Shown here one piece after another: positions 1 to 7,131 of a stretch of DNA of 18,307 nt (positions within the stretch are counted from its first letter, which is position 1; every line of letters begins with the position of its first letter). The notes beneath the pieces are model-generated. The model was not told the DNA's origin and did no database searches. It worked only from the letters and a program-made list of their open reading frames with translations. The stretch is from Faecousia sp. (GTDB lineage Bacteria > Bacillota > Clostridia > Oscillospirales > Oscillospiraceae), in contig JARHYV010000098.1 of NCBI GenBank assembly GCA_029258495.1, forward strand, positions 1-18,307. Direction: 5' to 3'. A program made the translations under genes and the position numbers.

Positions 1-1137
1 ATGGCTGAAACGAAACGAGATTATTATGAGGTACTGGGCGTAGAAAAGGGCGCCAGTGCCGATGCAATTAAAAAGGCCTATCGGAAAAAGGCCATGCAGT
101 ATCACCCCGACCGCAACCCCGGCGACAAGGAGGCAGAGGCCAAATTCAAGGAGGCCGGCGAGGCATACGAGGTGCTGTCTGACGAGGATAAGCGCGCCCG
201 GTATGACCAGTACGGTCATCAGGGTGTCGATCCCAATTTCAACCCCGGATTCGGCGGCTTTGGCGGCGGATTCGGTGGATTCGGCGATTTTGGTGATATC
301 TTCGGGGATATTTTCGGCGGCGGCGGACAGAGATCCACAGCCAATTCCCCCATGCGCGGAGAAAATGTGGCTGCCCGTCTGGAGCTGACCTTTGAAGAGG
401 CTGCCTTCGGTGTCGAGAAGGAGGTTTCCGTCACCAGGATCGAAAACTGCGCTGCTTGCAGCGGCACCGGCTCCGCCGATGGTGTCATCGAAACCTGTGC
501 AAATTGTCACGGTACCGGCAGCGTGCGCACCACCCAGAGATTTATGGGCATGACCATGCAGTCCACGGCTCCCTGTCCCAACTGCGGCGGCAAGGGCAAG
601 ACCATCAAGACCCCCTGCAACACCTGTAAGGGCAAGGGCAAGGTTCGCCGCACCCAGAAGATCAAGGTCAAGGTTCCTGCCGGTGTGGACGCAGACCAGA
701 CCGTCCGTGTCCGGGGTGAGGGCTGCGTAGGCTCCAACGGCGGGCCCAGCGGCGATCTTCTGGTGCAGATCGCAATCAAGCGTCACAAGATCTTTGAGCG
801 TGACGGGGTGGATGTGCTGTGCGAGCTGCCTATCTCCTTCACACAGGCGGCTCTGGGCGCAGAGATCGAGGTGCCGACTCTGGATGGCAAGGTCACCTAT
901 ACCATTCCCGAGGGTACTCAGACCGGAACCACCTTCCGTCTGGCAAACAAGGGCATTCCCTATGTGGGCAACCGCAGCCGTCGAGGTGATCAGCTGCTGA
1001 CCGTGGTGGTGGAAACACCGACCCGCCTGACCAAGGAGCAGAAGGAGCTGCTGCGTCAGCTGGACAACAGTCTGGACAGCAGCGGAACTCCCAAGATCAA
1101 AAAATTCTTTGAAAGCGTCAAGGAATTCTTTGAATAA
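1..1137 (+). CDS. dnaJ: Chaperone protein DnaJ (Hsp40)
   Basis: Cytosolic co-chaperone that stimulates the DnaK ATPase and hands unfolded clients to it. The 378-residue product has the full type I architecture. The J domain (about residues 5-71) carries HPD at 35-37. A Gly/Phe-rich linker runs from about 82 to 109. The zinc-binding domain has four CxxCxGxG repeats starting at C150, C166, C192 and C206. The C-terminal client-binding domains run from about 215 to 350. The length is normal for the family. The ATG is the first base of the window, so its ribosome binding site and any upstream grpE/dnaK genes are outside view. A dCMP deaminase gene follows after 107 bp with no obvious T-tailed terminator between them, so read-through is possible. 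Nothing looks damaged. Confidence 0.98.
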   Translation: MAETKRDYYEVLGVEKGASADAIKKAYRKKAMQYHPDRNPGDKEAEAKFKEAGEAYEVLSDEDKRARYDQYGHQGVDPNFNPGFGGFGGGFGGFGDFGDIFGDIFGGGGQRSTANSPMRGENVAARLELTFEEAAFGVEKEVSVTRIENCAACSGTGSADGVIETCANCHGTGSVRTTQRFMGMTMQSTAPCPNCGGKGKTIKTPCNTCKGKGKVRRTQKIKVKVPAGVDADQTVRVRGEGCVGSNGGPSGDLLVQIAIKRHKIFERDGVDVLCELPISFTQAALGAEIEVPTLDGKVTYTIPEGTQTGTTFRLANKGIPYVGNRSRRGDQLLTVVVETPTRLTKEQKELLRQLDNSLDSSGTPKIKKFFESVKEFFE

Positions 1138-1244
1138 GCGGATGCGAACCGGATCCCTGTGGGAGGAGCCTTGTCAGAGGCTTGTGTACCGGACTGGGGA
1201 TCGCTGTGTTTGAACCACCCCATTTTACCTTTGGAGGAAACCAT

Positions 1245-1736
1245 ATGAAGCGTGCAGATTACATCAGCTGGGACGAATACTTCATGGGCGTTGCCATGCT
1301 GGCAGCCCGTCGGAGCAAAGACCCAAACACGCAGGTGGGTGCCTGTATCGTGTCGCAGGACAATATCATCATCTCCACCGGCTATAACGGCATGCCCAAG
1401 GGCTGTTCTGATGACGAATTCCCGTGGGAGCGGGTAGGGGAGCAGACCAAGTATCCCTATGTGGTGCATGCGGAGCTGAATGCCATCCTGAATGCCAACG
1501 GCCGTGACCTGCGGGGCAGCAAGCTGTATGTGGCACTGTTCCCCTGCAACGAATGTGCCAAGGCGATCATTCAGAGCGGTGTGCGGGATGTCGTTTACTT
1601 ATCGGATAAATATTCAGACTCCATGGCGACTATGGCATCCAAGCGGATGCTGGATGCCGCAGGAGTCCGCTATACCAGACTGGAACCCACGGTTCAGGAG
1701 ATCACTCTGGATTTTGTCCCCGAGGAATTTAAGTAA
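1245..1736 (+). CDS. Deoxycytidylate (dCMP) deaminase, ComEB type
   Basis: Zinc enzyme that deaminates dCMP to dUMP and so feeds thymidylate synthesis in the cytosol. The 163-residue product has the cytidine/deoxycytidylate deaminase fold. The zinc ligand plus catalytic glutamate pair is H75-A-E77, and the second zinc motif is PCNEC with C101 and C104. The stretch GYNGMPKGC (46-54) is typical of dCMP deaminases rather than of tRNA or cytidine deaminases. I start the gene at the ATG at 1245 because GGAGG lies just upstream (1233-1237) and the protein then begins as family members do; the reading frame is open to a GTG at 1182, but that segment looks like leader. It follows dnaJ on the same strand and ends at a rho-independent terminator. 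The family call is firm; regulation is not visible. Confidence 0.95.
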   Translation: MKRADYISWDEYFMGVAMLAARRSKDPNTQVGACIVSQDNIIISTGYNGMPKGCSDDEFPWERVGEQTKYPYVVHAELNAILNANGRDLRGSKLYVALFPCNECAKAIIQSGVRDVVYLSDKYSDSMATMASKRMLDAAGVRYTRLEPTVQEITLDFVPEEFK

Positions 1737-1746
1737 ATACGGATGT

Positions 1747-1780
1747 GCGGCAGTCAGGCAAGGGCTTGACTGCCGCTTTT
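1747..1780 (+). terminator. Rho-independent terminator after the dCMP deaminase gene
   Basis: A perfect 10-bp stem (GCGGCAGTCA at 1747-1756 pairing with 1767-1776) has a 10-nt loop and is followed by TTTT. It sits 10 bp after the deaminase stop codon and separates that gene from the XRE regulator promoter. Confidence 0.8.
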
Positions 1781-1816
1781 GCCGGTTGTCCTTCTGGTCA
1801 AGAAGATCCTGTGATA

Positions 1817-1845
1817 TTGACAAGTACACTTGGTGATGATATCAT
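1817..1845 (+). promoter_or_regulatory. Sigma-A-type promoter of the XRE regulator gene
   Basis: A perfect -35 box TTGACA (1817-1822) and a -10 box TATCAT (1840-1845) are separated by 17 bp. Transcription would start near 1852, leaving a leader of about 100 nt before the regulator start codon at 1954. This is one of the best-matching promoters in the window. Two inverted repeats lie within it and are listed separately. Confidence 0.75.
1821..1845. promoter_or_regulatory. Candidate operator: two palindromes inside the XRE promoter
   Basis: Two perfect inverted repeats overlap the promoter. CAAGT-AC-ACTTG (1821-1832) overlaps the end of the -35 box and runs into the spacer. ATGATATCAT (1836-1845) covers the -10 box. 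A dimer bound here would block RNA polymerase. Autorepression by the downstream XRE protein is inference from position only. Confidence 0.4.
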
Positions 1846-1953
1846 GGGGATGGATAACAGGAGAGATCCGAAACAGGATGCATGTTCCCTCTGGGGACGG
1901 CTCCCGTGGGTGGCTCCCCGCTTAATTCAGAAGTTTTGTGTGAGGTCATTGGA

Positions 1954-2160
1954 ATGGACGATAAACTGATTTTGAAAAACCGCCTCAAGCAGGCGCGGGC
2001 GGAGCAGAAACTTTCCCAGCAGGCTCTGGCGGATCTGGTGGGTGTATCCCGCAACACCATCAGCTCCATCGAAACCGGGCAGTTCAATCCGACGGCAAAG
2101 CTTGCACTGATCCTCTGCATTGCTCTGGATAAAACATTCGAAGAGCTGTTCTATTTCTGA
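1954..2160 (+). CDS. Small XRE-family transcriptional regulator
   Basis: A 68-residue stand-alone helix-turn-helix protein of the Cro/C1 (XRE) type. The HTH spans about residues 10-63. LSQQALADLVGVSRNTISSIE contains helices 2 and 3, and the pattern continues GQFNPTAKLALILCIALDKTFEELF, the usual tail of short solitary XRE regulators. There is no sensor or second domain. The ATG at 1954 is preceded by GAGGT at 1942-1946; the frame is open further upstream to 1882, but that part lacks family similarity. Its promoter carries two palindromes, which fits self-repression but is not proof. The kinase gene downstream has its own promoter, so the two are not an obligate operon. Its targets cannot be told from sequence alone. 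Confidence 0.9.
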   Translation: MDDKLILKNRLKQARAEQKLSQQALADLVGVSRNTISSIETGQFNPTAKLALILCIALDKTFEELFYF

Positions 2161-2180
2161 GGGAGCGTTCTTCCGGAAAG

Positions 2181-2215
2181 TGTTCAAATATGTACCACAT
2201 GAATTTGTAAGAACA
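2181..2215. promoter_or_regulatory. Imperfect dyad abutting the kinase promoter
   Basis: Nested inverted repeats occupy this stretch: TGTTC (2181-2185) with GAACA (2211-2215), CAAAT (2185-2189) with ATTTG (2203-2207), and ATGT (2190-2193) with ACAT (2197-2200) around a central ACC. Small spacers break the outer symmetry. The dyad ends one base before the -35 box of the kinase promoter, which is where an activator would sit. There is no T-run after it, so it is a poor terminator for the XRE gene. Confidence 0.4.
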
Positions 2216-2244
2216 TTGCATATATTGGTGATTGATACTATAAT
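2216..2244 (+). promoter_or_regulatory. Sigma-A-type promoter of the HexNAc kinase-like gene
   Basis: TTGCAT (2216-2221), a 17-bp spacer, then a perfect TATAAT (2239-2244). The expected start near 2251 gives a leader of about 30 nt containing the GGAGG ribosome binding site at 2270-2274. The weak -35 beside a perfect -10 box and an adjacent dyad would suit an activator-assisted promoter (inference). Confidence 0.75.
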
Positions 2245-2281
2245 TTAGTCAAGAACTCATAAAGAAATTGGAGGAACCAAC

Positions 2282-3406
2282 ATGACTACACCCTTTATCC
2301 CTGCAGATGACCAGATTCTGCAAGAGGTTCTTGGCGCATACGAATTTCCGTCCACCCTGCTGGGTGCCGTCCGCTACGGTCAGGGTCACATCAATGACAC
2401 TTTCTGCGTGATCTGCCAGCCTCAGGAGGGCGATGCGGTTCGCTTCATCCTGCAGGGACTGTCCAGTGCGGCATTTCCCCATCCGGAAGAGCTGATGGAG
2501 AATTTCGTGGGCATCACCTCGTTCCTGCGCAGCAAGATCATTGCCAACGGCGGCGATCCCATGCGGGAGACCCTGTCGCTGATCCAGACCAAGGATGGGA
2601 AGGACTTCTTCACCGATTCCAATGGCAAGGTCTGGAGATTGACTCCGTTTATTGAGAACACCGACTGTTTCCAGAAGGCAACTCCTCAGCTGTTTGAGGC
2701 ATCTGCCCGTGCCTTCGGTCGGTTCCAGAAACTGCTGAACGGCTATCCGGCAGAAACCCTGCACGAAACCATCGTGAAATTCCACGATACCGAGGATCGC
2801 TATGCCAAGTTCGAGGCAGCTCTGGCTGCCGATCGGATGGGCCGCGCCAAGGATGTGGCAGAGGAGATCCGGTTCGTCCGCGACCGCAAGGCGGACTGCT
2901 CCGTTGCTTTGCAGGCTCTGCGTGACGGCAAGCTGCCCCTGCGTGTCACCCATAACGACACCAAGCTGAATAATATTCTGGTTGACCGGGCTACCGGCGA
3001 GGGCATCTGCGTCATCGATCTGGACACCACCATGCCTGGACTGTCCATGAACGATTTCGGTGACTCCATCCGGTTCGGTGCCAACCACTCGGCAGAGGAT
3101 GAGAAGGATCTGACCAAGGTCAACTTCGATATCGAGCTGTACGAGGTCTTCACCCGTGGATTTTTGGAGGGTGCAGACGGCGGGCTGACAAAGGAAGAGC
3201 TGGAGTACCTGCCCTGGGGCGCGCGCCTGATGACTCTGGAATGCGGCATCCGGTTCCTGACCGACTATCTCGACGGCGATCACTATTTCCGGATCCATCG
3301 TCCGGAGCACAATCTGGATCGCTGCCGGACCCAGTTCAAACTGGTCAAGGACATGGAAGAGCAGTTCGATGCCATGCATGCCGTTGTTGCAAAATACGCA
3401 AAATAA
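2282..3406 (+). CDS. Phosphotransferase, probable N-acetylhexosamine 1-kinase (NahK-like)
   Basis: An aminoglycoside-phosphotransferase-fold kinase of 374 residues, close in size to bifidobacterial NahK/LnpB. NahK phosphorylates the anomeric carbon of free GlcNAc or GalNAc with ATP. The N-lobe has the glycine-rich GQGHINDTF (33-41), as in NahK. The catalytic loop is HNDTKLNNIL (224-233), with D226 as presumed catalytic base and N231 as metal ligand, followed by the metal-binding IDLD (245-248). GGAGG sits 7 bp before the ATG. The gene is monocistronic, with a promoter at 2216-2244 and a terminator at 3418-3451. A GH112 phosphorylase that would supply free GlcNAc or GalNAc lies at 12519-14681 on the other strand. 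The fold is certain. The substrate is inferred from motif resemblance and that neighbour; another small sugar or amino-alcohol remains possible. Confidence 0.8.
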   Translation: MTTPFIPADDQILQEVLGAYEFPSTLLGAVRYGQGHINDTFCVICQPQEGDAVRFILQGLSSAAFPHPEELMENFVGITSFLRSKIIANGGDPMRETLSLIQTKDGKDFFTDSNGKVWRLTPFIENTDCFQKATPQLFEASARAFGRFQKLLNGYPAETLHETIVKFHDTEDRYAKFEAALAADRMGRAKDVAEEIRFVRDRKADCSVALQALRDGKLPLRVTHNDTKLNNILVDRATGEGICVIDLDTTMPGLSMNDFGDSIRFGANHSAEDEKDLTKVNFDIELYEVFTRGFLEGADGGLTKEELEYLPWGARLMTLECGIRFLTDYLDGDHYFRIHRPEHNLDRCRTQFKLVKDMEEQFDAMHAVVAKYAK

Positions 3407-3417
3407 GAAAGTGTTCC

Positions 3418-3451
3418 GCCGAGCCGCTGTCTTTGCAGCGGCTCGGCTTTT
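3418..3451 (+). terminator. Rho-independent terminator after the kinase gene
   Basis: A perfect 12-bp GC-rich stem (GCCGAGCCGCTG at 3418-3429 with 3436-3447) has a 6-nt loop and a TTTT tail. It lies 12 bp after the kinase stop codon. Confidence 0.92.
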
Positions 3452-3482
3452 CTGCGCAGTCTGATGCGGACGGCGAAACAAC

Positions 3483-3511
3483 TTGATTTTTTGCGGGAAA
3501 TTCGGTATATT
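3483..3511 (+). promoter_or_regulatory. Promoter of the degV-family gene
   Basis: TTGATT (3483-3488), a 17-bp spacer and TATATT (3506-3511) lie between the upstream terminator and the DegV start codon. The expected start near 3518 would leave a leader of about 60 nt. Confidence 0.65.
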
Positions 3512-3580
3512 ATCTTGGAATGAAGTCAAAGAGTGATCTGCGTCTTCTGATCAAGCCCTCACGGAAGAGAAAGGTATCAA

Positions 3581-4450
3581 ATGCTTATGTATAAAATCAA
3601 AGTTTCTACGGACTCTACTTCGGACATTCCAAAGGAAATTGCACAGGAACTGGATATTACGGTTCTTCCCCTGACAATTTATACAGGCGATCATGAATAT
3701 TTGGACGGCATCGATCTGACACCCCATGAATTTTACGACATTCTGGAAAACTGCGAGGAGCTGCCTACCACCAGTCAGGTGAGTGCGGCGCGCTATACCG
3801 CCCTGTACGAGCAGGCATGGCATGACGGATACACCCATCTGATCCATACGGCACTGAATTCCAAAGGCTCCGGCACCTATCAGGCCGCAGTGCTTACCAG
3901 AGAACTGTTTTTTGAGGAGCATCCCGAGGCTGCCAAGCAGCTAAGCATCCACATCATCGACTCCATGACCTATTCCATGGTCTATGGCATGGCAGTGATC
4001 GAGGGCGCACGGCTTGCAAAAGACGGCGCAGAGCCTCAGGCGGTCATCGATGCCATCACTGAGGGTGTGACCCACGGCAGAGGCATGTTTGTGCCCATGA
4101 ACCTGCGGTTTGTCCGCAAGTCCGGTCGTGTCAGTGCAGCGGCTGCCTTTGTGGGGGATGCCATGGGGCTGAAGCCCGCCATTACCTTTGAGGACGGGGC
4201 ATCCAAGGTGGTTTCTAAGTTCCGCGGCGATAAGCGTGCAGTCAGCGGACTGCTGGATCTTGTGAAAAAGGAACGCAAGCCCGGCACGCCTTACTGTCTG
4301 GTTTACGGAAATAACCCGGAGATCTATGAAAAGCTGAAGGAGGCCTGCGAGCAGGAGCTGGATCAGCCGCCGATGCTCAGCTATCCGGTGGGCAATATCA
4401 TCTCCATCAATACAGGGCCTGACATGATGGCGGTCATTTACAGGAGATAA
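3581..4450 (+). CDS. DegV family protein (fatty-acid binding)
   Basis: A 289-residue protein of the DegV/EDD fold. Members bind a fatty acid between two domains, and some (FakB) present it to the kinase FakA for phosphorylation. Family marks are the N-terminal STDSTSDIP (9-17), TTSQVSAARY in the usual TSQPS position, the segment NSKGSGTYQAA, IIDSMTYSMVYG, and the C-domain pattern RKSGRVSAAAAFVGDAMGLKP. The start at 3581 is placed 7 bp after AAAGG; a second ATG two codons on is too far from that site. The gene has its own promoter and ends at a strong terminator shared with convergent genes. No fakA is visible here, so I do not name it fakB. Low-copy paralogues are common in Clostridia. Confidence 0.93.
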   Translation: MLMYKIKVSTDSTSDIPKEIAQELDITVLPLTIYTGDHEYLDGIDLTPHEFYDILENCEELPTTSQVSAARYTALYEQAWHDGYTHLIHTALNSKGSGTYQAAVLTRELFFEEHPEAAKQLSIHIIDSMTYSMVYGMAVIEGARLAKDGAEPQAVIDAITEGVTHGRGMFVPMNLRFVRKSGRVSAAAAFVGDAMGLKPAITFEDGASKVVSKFRGDKRAVSGLLDLVKKERKPGTPYCLVYGNNPEIYEKLKEACEQELDQPPMLSYPVGNIISINTGPDMMAVIYRR

Positions 4451-4454
4451 ACAG

Positions 4455-4487
4455 AAAGCAGCGTAACCGTGGTTACGCTGCTTTTTT
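4455..4487. terminator. Strong terminator between convergent genes
   Basis: A perfect 14-bp stem (4455-4468 with 4471-4484) has a very tight loop and runs into six T's (4482-4487), ending the degV-family transcript. On the minus strand the same hairpin is followed by T-rich sequence, so it may also end the convergent two-gene membrane operon, though that tail is less clean. Confidence 0.9.
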
Positions 4488-4509
4488 ACAGTAGGGTGCC
4501 AGATGGCGT

Positions 4510-4755
4510 TCAGTTGATCCGATTGCCGCAGTTTGGGCAGAATTCCAGATGGATATTGCGCGGATGGATGGGACGCTTACAATAAGGGCAGCGGAGTTGT
4601 TTTGGAAGGATGATCGATACCACGGCAAAAAAAGCCAGAACGGCATACAGACTCCATGTGATCCAATTTGCCGGAATAAAAGCATCCAGTATGATAAGGA
4701 TTAGTAAAATTGCGCCAGACCCGCTCCATAAGCGGTATACTTTAGAATGTTTCAT
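4510..4755 (-). CDS. Small membrane protein with C-terminal zinc ribbon
   Basis: I do not recognise the family. The 81-residue product has two predicted membrane helices (about residues 14-27 and 33-50). A cytosolic-looking tail follows with two CxxC pairs, CPYC (56-59) and CPNC (73-76), which should form a zinc ribbon. Basic residues flank the first helix. The ATG has AGAGGGGG 5 bp upstream, a usable but slightly unusual ribosome site. It lies 30 bp downstream of another small membrane protein gene on the same strand, with no promoter of its own visible, so the two are probably co-transcribed. A single cell of this type may use such proteins in membrane quality control or signalling, but nothing here shows that. 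It converges on the degV-family gene. Confidence 0.75.
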   Translation of the reverse strand: MKHSKVYRLWSGSGAILLILIILDAFIPANWITWSLYAVLAFFAVVSIILPKQLRCPYCKRPIHPRNIHLEFCPNCGNRIN

Positions 4756-4785
4756 CTGATCCCCCTCTTTGCAGGAACATGCAGA

Positions 4786-4986
4786 TCACGCTTGTTCGTT
4801 CCGGACTTTCTGCTTGACTTCCAAGGTTCTTACGATCAGGTGGATCGCAAGCAGGGCAAAACCGATCAGACGGAAGATATCGCAGACATCCTGCCCGTAG
4901 TAATGCCGGATGGGAAAACTGCCGCCGAGAAAGACGATCACCAGAATACCCAGGATGTTATTCAAAATGCGCCATGTTTTTTTCAT
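4786..4986 (-). CDS. Small two-helix membrane protein, unknown function
   Basis: Unrecognised 66-residue protein with two hydrophobic helices (about 8-22 and 38-53) joined by a short loop containing PIRHYYGQD, and a charged C-terminal tail. I chose the ATG at 4986 over the longer frame to 5016 because a perfect AAAGGAGGT lies 7 bp upstream of it. It is the first gene of a two-gene unit with the zinc-ribbon membrane protein and has a good promoter at 5051-5079. The near-ideal ribosome site and promoter argue that it is really expressed. No enzyme motif, signal peptide or lipobox is present. Confidence 0.7.
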   Translation of the reverse strand: MKKTWRILNNILGILVIVFLGGSFPIRHYYGQDVCDIFRLIGFALLAIHLIVRTLEVKQKVRNEQA

Positions 4987-5050
4987 TTCAATACCTCCTT
5001 TTGAAGAGCGTCCCACCTGTTTTGTGGAATGTGAACACTTTTACACGATA

Positions 5051-5079
5051 AATATAGCATGCATTCCGGCGGACTTCAA
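5051..5079 (-). promoter_or_regulatory. Promoter of the two-gene membrane operon
   Basis: Reading the minus strand, TTGAAG (5079-5074) is followed after 17 bp by TATATT (5056-5051). It lies about 65 bp upstream of the ATG at 4986, just beyond the terminator of the flavoprotein gene. Confidence 0.65.
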
Positions 5080-5084
5080 TTATG

Positions 5085-5125
5085 GAAAGAATAGAAAATC
5101 AGGCTGCACATTTGTGCAGCCTGAT
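5085..5125 (-). terminator. Terminator of the flavodiiron gene
   Basis: A perfect 12-bp stem (5098-5109 with 5114-5125) has a 4-nt loop. On the minus strand it is followed by TTTCTATTCTTTC. It begins 16 bp after the flavodiiron stop codon. Confidence 0.8.
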
Positions 5126-5141
5126 CGGTTATTCCGGAAAA

Positions 5142-6935
5142 TTACAGGGGAGAGAAATCGCTTGCGCCGTGCTTGCACAGGGGGCAGATGAAGTCCTCGG
5201 GCAGCTCGTCGCCCTCGTAGATATAGCCGCAGATGTCACAGACGAAACCCTTCTTGTCGGTCTCGGGCTTGGGCTTGACATTGGCCTGGTAGTAGGTGTA
5301 GGTCATGGTCTCGCGCTCGGACAGGACGGCGCTCTCGGTGACATCGCAGATGAACATGGTGTGGGTGCCCAGATCCACGGTGTCGATGACCTTTGCGGAG
5401 ATATAGCCGTTTGCATACTTGGTCATGAACTGCAAACCGTTGCTGGAGCGGTGAGTGTAGGTGAAGGATGCAAACTTGTCCACATCTCTGCCGGACTGGA
5501 AACCGAACTGCTGGAACACATTGAAGGGTGCGTCCTGAGAGAGGGTGCAGACATTGAGCACGCCGGTCTTGGCAATGGTTTCGCAGGAGTAGTTGCGCTT
5601 GTTGATGTTCACGGCAATGCGGAAGGGGGTATCGGTCAGCTGGGTGACGGTGTTGCAGATGAAACCGTTGTCACGGGTGCCGTCGTTGGAGGTGACCACA
5701 TACAGACCGTAGCCGATCTTGAACAGGGCAGTGGGATCCACATTGTTCTCTTCCACGGAGTCGGCAGCGCGGTAGGAGGCGGTCAGCTCCTGCGCCAGAT
5801 CCAGAACCTTCTGGGTGGTGTCTTCGTGCAGGGCAGACCAGATGGTCACATTGTTCTTGGTAAAGATCATGTCCTTGCCGCCTTCCAGAGCCTTCTTCAT
5901 GATCTTGTTGGCCTGAGGTGCCCAGGAGCCGTTTTCGATGAAAGCAACGGTGCGGTTCTGGAAGTTGCGCTCGGTAAGGTGATCGATGAAGGTTCTCATG
6001 AAGGGATAGACATCTGCATTGTAGGTGGTGGTTGCCAGAACCAGCTTGTCATAGCAGAATGCGGCGCTGACAGCGGCAGCCATATCATCTCTTGCCAGAT
6101 CAAAGCATGCAACAGCAGGTGCGCCGTTCTTCTTCAGCTCCTCGCACAGCAGCTGAACAGCCTCTTTGGTGTGGCCGTAGACGGAGGTGTAGCAGACGCA
6201 GACACCCTCTTTTTCGGGACGGTAGCTGGACCAGATGTCGTACAGATTGAGGTAGTAGCCCAGATTTTCGTTGAGAACCGGGCCGTGCAGGGGGCAGATG
6301 GTGGCGATGTCCAGACCGGCAGCCTTCTTCAGGACATTCTGAACCTGCTTGCCGTATTTGCCAACGATGCCGATGTAGTATCTTCTTGCCTCATCGGCCC
6401 AGTCTTCCTCCACATCCAATGCGCCGAACTTGCCGAAACCGTCGGCAGAGAACAGGATCTTGTCGGTGGAGTCGTAGGTCATGATGACCTCGGGCCAGTG
6501 AACCATGGGTGCATAGACGAAATTCAGGGTGTGATCGCCCAGACATAGGGTGTCGCCTTCGTAGACCTCCAGCGTGTTCTCGATCTTCATGTTGGGGAAG
6601 AACTGCTGCATGATGATGAAGGTCTTGCACTGACCCACCAGAGTGACATCGGGGTACTTGCGGACAAAGGCCTCGATAGAGCCTGCGTGATCCGGCTCCA
6701 TATGCTGAACGACCAGATAGTCGGGCTTGCGGTCGCCCAGAACCAGATCGAGGTTGGCAAGCCACAGATCGACCTTGTGCTGATCCACGGTGTCCATGAC
6801 GGCGATCTTGTCATCCATGATCACATAGGAATTGTAGGAGATCCCGTTGGGGACAACATACTGACCCTCGAACAGATCGACCTCGTGGTCGTTGACGCCT
6901 ACATAGTAGATGGTTTCTGTAACATTCTTGTTCAT
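5142..6935 (-). CDS. Flavodiiron protein fused to flavin reductase and rubredoxin domains
   Basis: Cytosolic enzyme expected to reduce O2 to water, or NO to N2O, protecting an anaerobe. The 597 residues hold four modules. The metallo-beta-lactamase-like diiron domain (about 1-240) carries ligands H78, E80, D82 and H83 in HMEPDH, then H146, D165 and H217, so the full diiron set is present. The flavodoxin domain (about 244-390) has the FMN loop TSVYGHT (250-256). The flavin-reductase-like split-barrel domain runs from about 400 to 555. The rubredoxin domain (564-597) has CDIC (566-569) and CPLC (584-587). The frame is open to 7016, but the ATG at 6935 follows AGGAGG and begins like FprA proteins. 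It is monocistronic. Electrons would pass from rubredoxin or flavin to the diiron site; the reductase module could allow internal supply (inference). Confidence 0.93.
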   Translation of the reverse strand: MNKNVTETIYYVGVNDHEVDLFEGQYVVPNGISYNSYVIMDDKIAVMDTVDQHKVDLWLANLDLVLGDRKPDYLVVQHMEPDHAGSIEAFVRKYPDVTLVGQCKTFIIMQQFFPNMKIENTLEVYEGDTLCLGDHTLNFVYAPMVHWPEVIMTYDSTDKILFSADGFGKFGALDVEEDWADEARRYYIGIVGKYGKQVQNVLKKAAGLDIATICPLHGPVLNENLGYYLNLYDIWSSYRPEKEGVCVCYTSVYGHTKEAVQLLCEELKKNGAPAVACFDLARDDMAAAVSAAFCYDKLVLATTTYNADVYPFMRTFIDHLTERNFQNRTVAFIENGSWAPQANKIMKKALEGGKDMIFTKNNVTIWSALHEDTTQKVLDLAQELTASYRAADSVEENNVDPTALFKIGYGLYVVTSNDGTRDNGFICNTVTQLTDTPFRIAVNINKRNYSCETIAKTGVLNVCTLSQDAPFNVFQQFGFQSGRDVDKFASFTYTHRSSNGLQFMTKYANGYISAKVIDTVDLGTHTMFICDVTESAVLSERETMTYTYYQANVKPKPETDKKGFVCDICGYIYEGDELPEDFICPLCKHGASDFSPL

Positions 6936-6987
6936 TGAGAAGCCTCCTGAAATCGTTGGAAAATAATGTATTTCAAATGCTGATATT

Positions 6988-7016
6988 ATACTAGCACAAG
7001 TTGGGTTACTTTTCAA
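6988..7016 (-). promoter_or_regulatory. Promoter of the flavodiiron gene
   Basis: On the minus strand TTGAAA (7016-7011) and TAGTAT (6993-6988) are separated by 17 bp. The -10 region reads TAGTATAAT, so a slightly shifted box is possible. It diverges from the riboswitch promoter. Confidence 0.6.
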
Positions 7017-7131
7017 CTGTTATTCTATACAAAAATATCGAATTATATTGGCATTGTGTCTATGAAAAATAGGAGCAGGGAGAAGGGGCTTTGTTCCATA
7101 TGTAAAAAGTGGGGAATTGCGGCGGATCCTG

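Noticed and set aside
1138..1244. Possible terminator between dnaJ and the dCMP deaminase gene
   Set aside because: Only short pairings such as AGCCT/AGGCT and GATCCC/GGGATC are visible, without a T-run, so I do not call one.
1745..1969. A 74-codon frame across the terminator, XRE promoter and regulator start
   Set aside because: It crosses a terminator and a consensus promoter and has no family similarity; a shorter version from the ATG near 1844 overlaps the -10 box.
5082..6548. A 488-codon plus-strand frame opposite the flavodiiron gene
   Set aside because: Same antisense artefact; no ribosome site, no domain, and the minus-strand gene has every expected catalytic residue.
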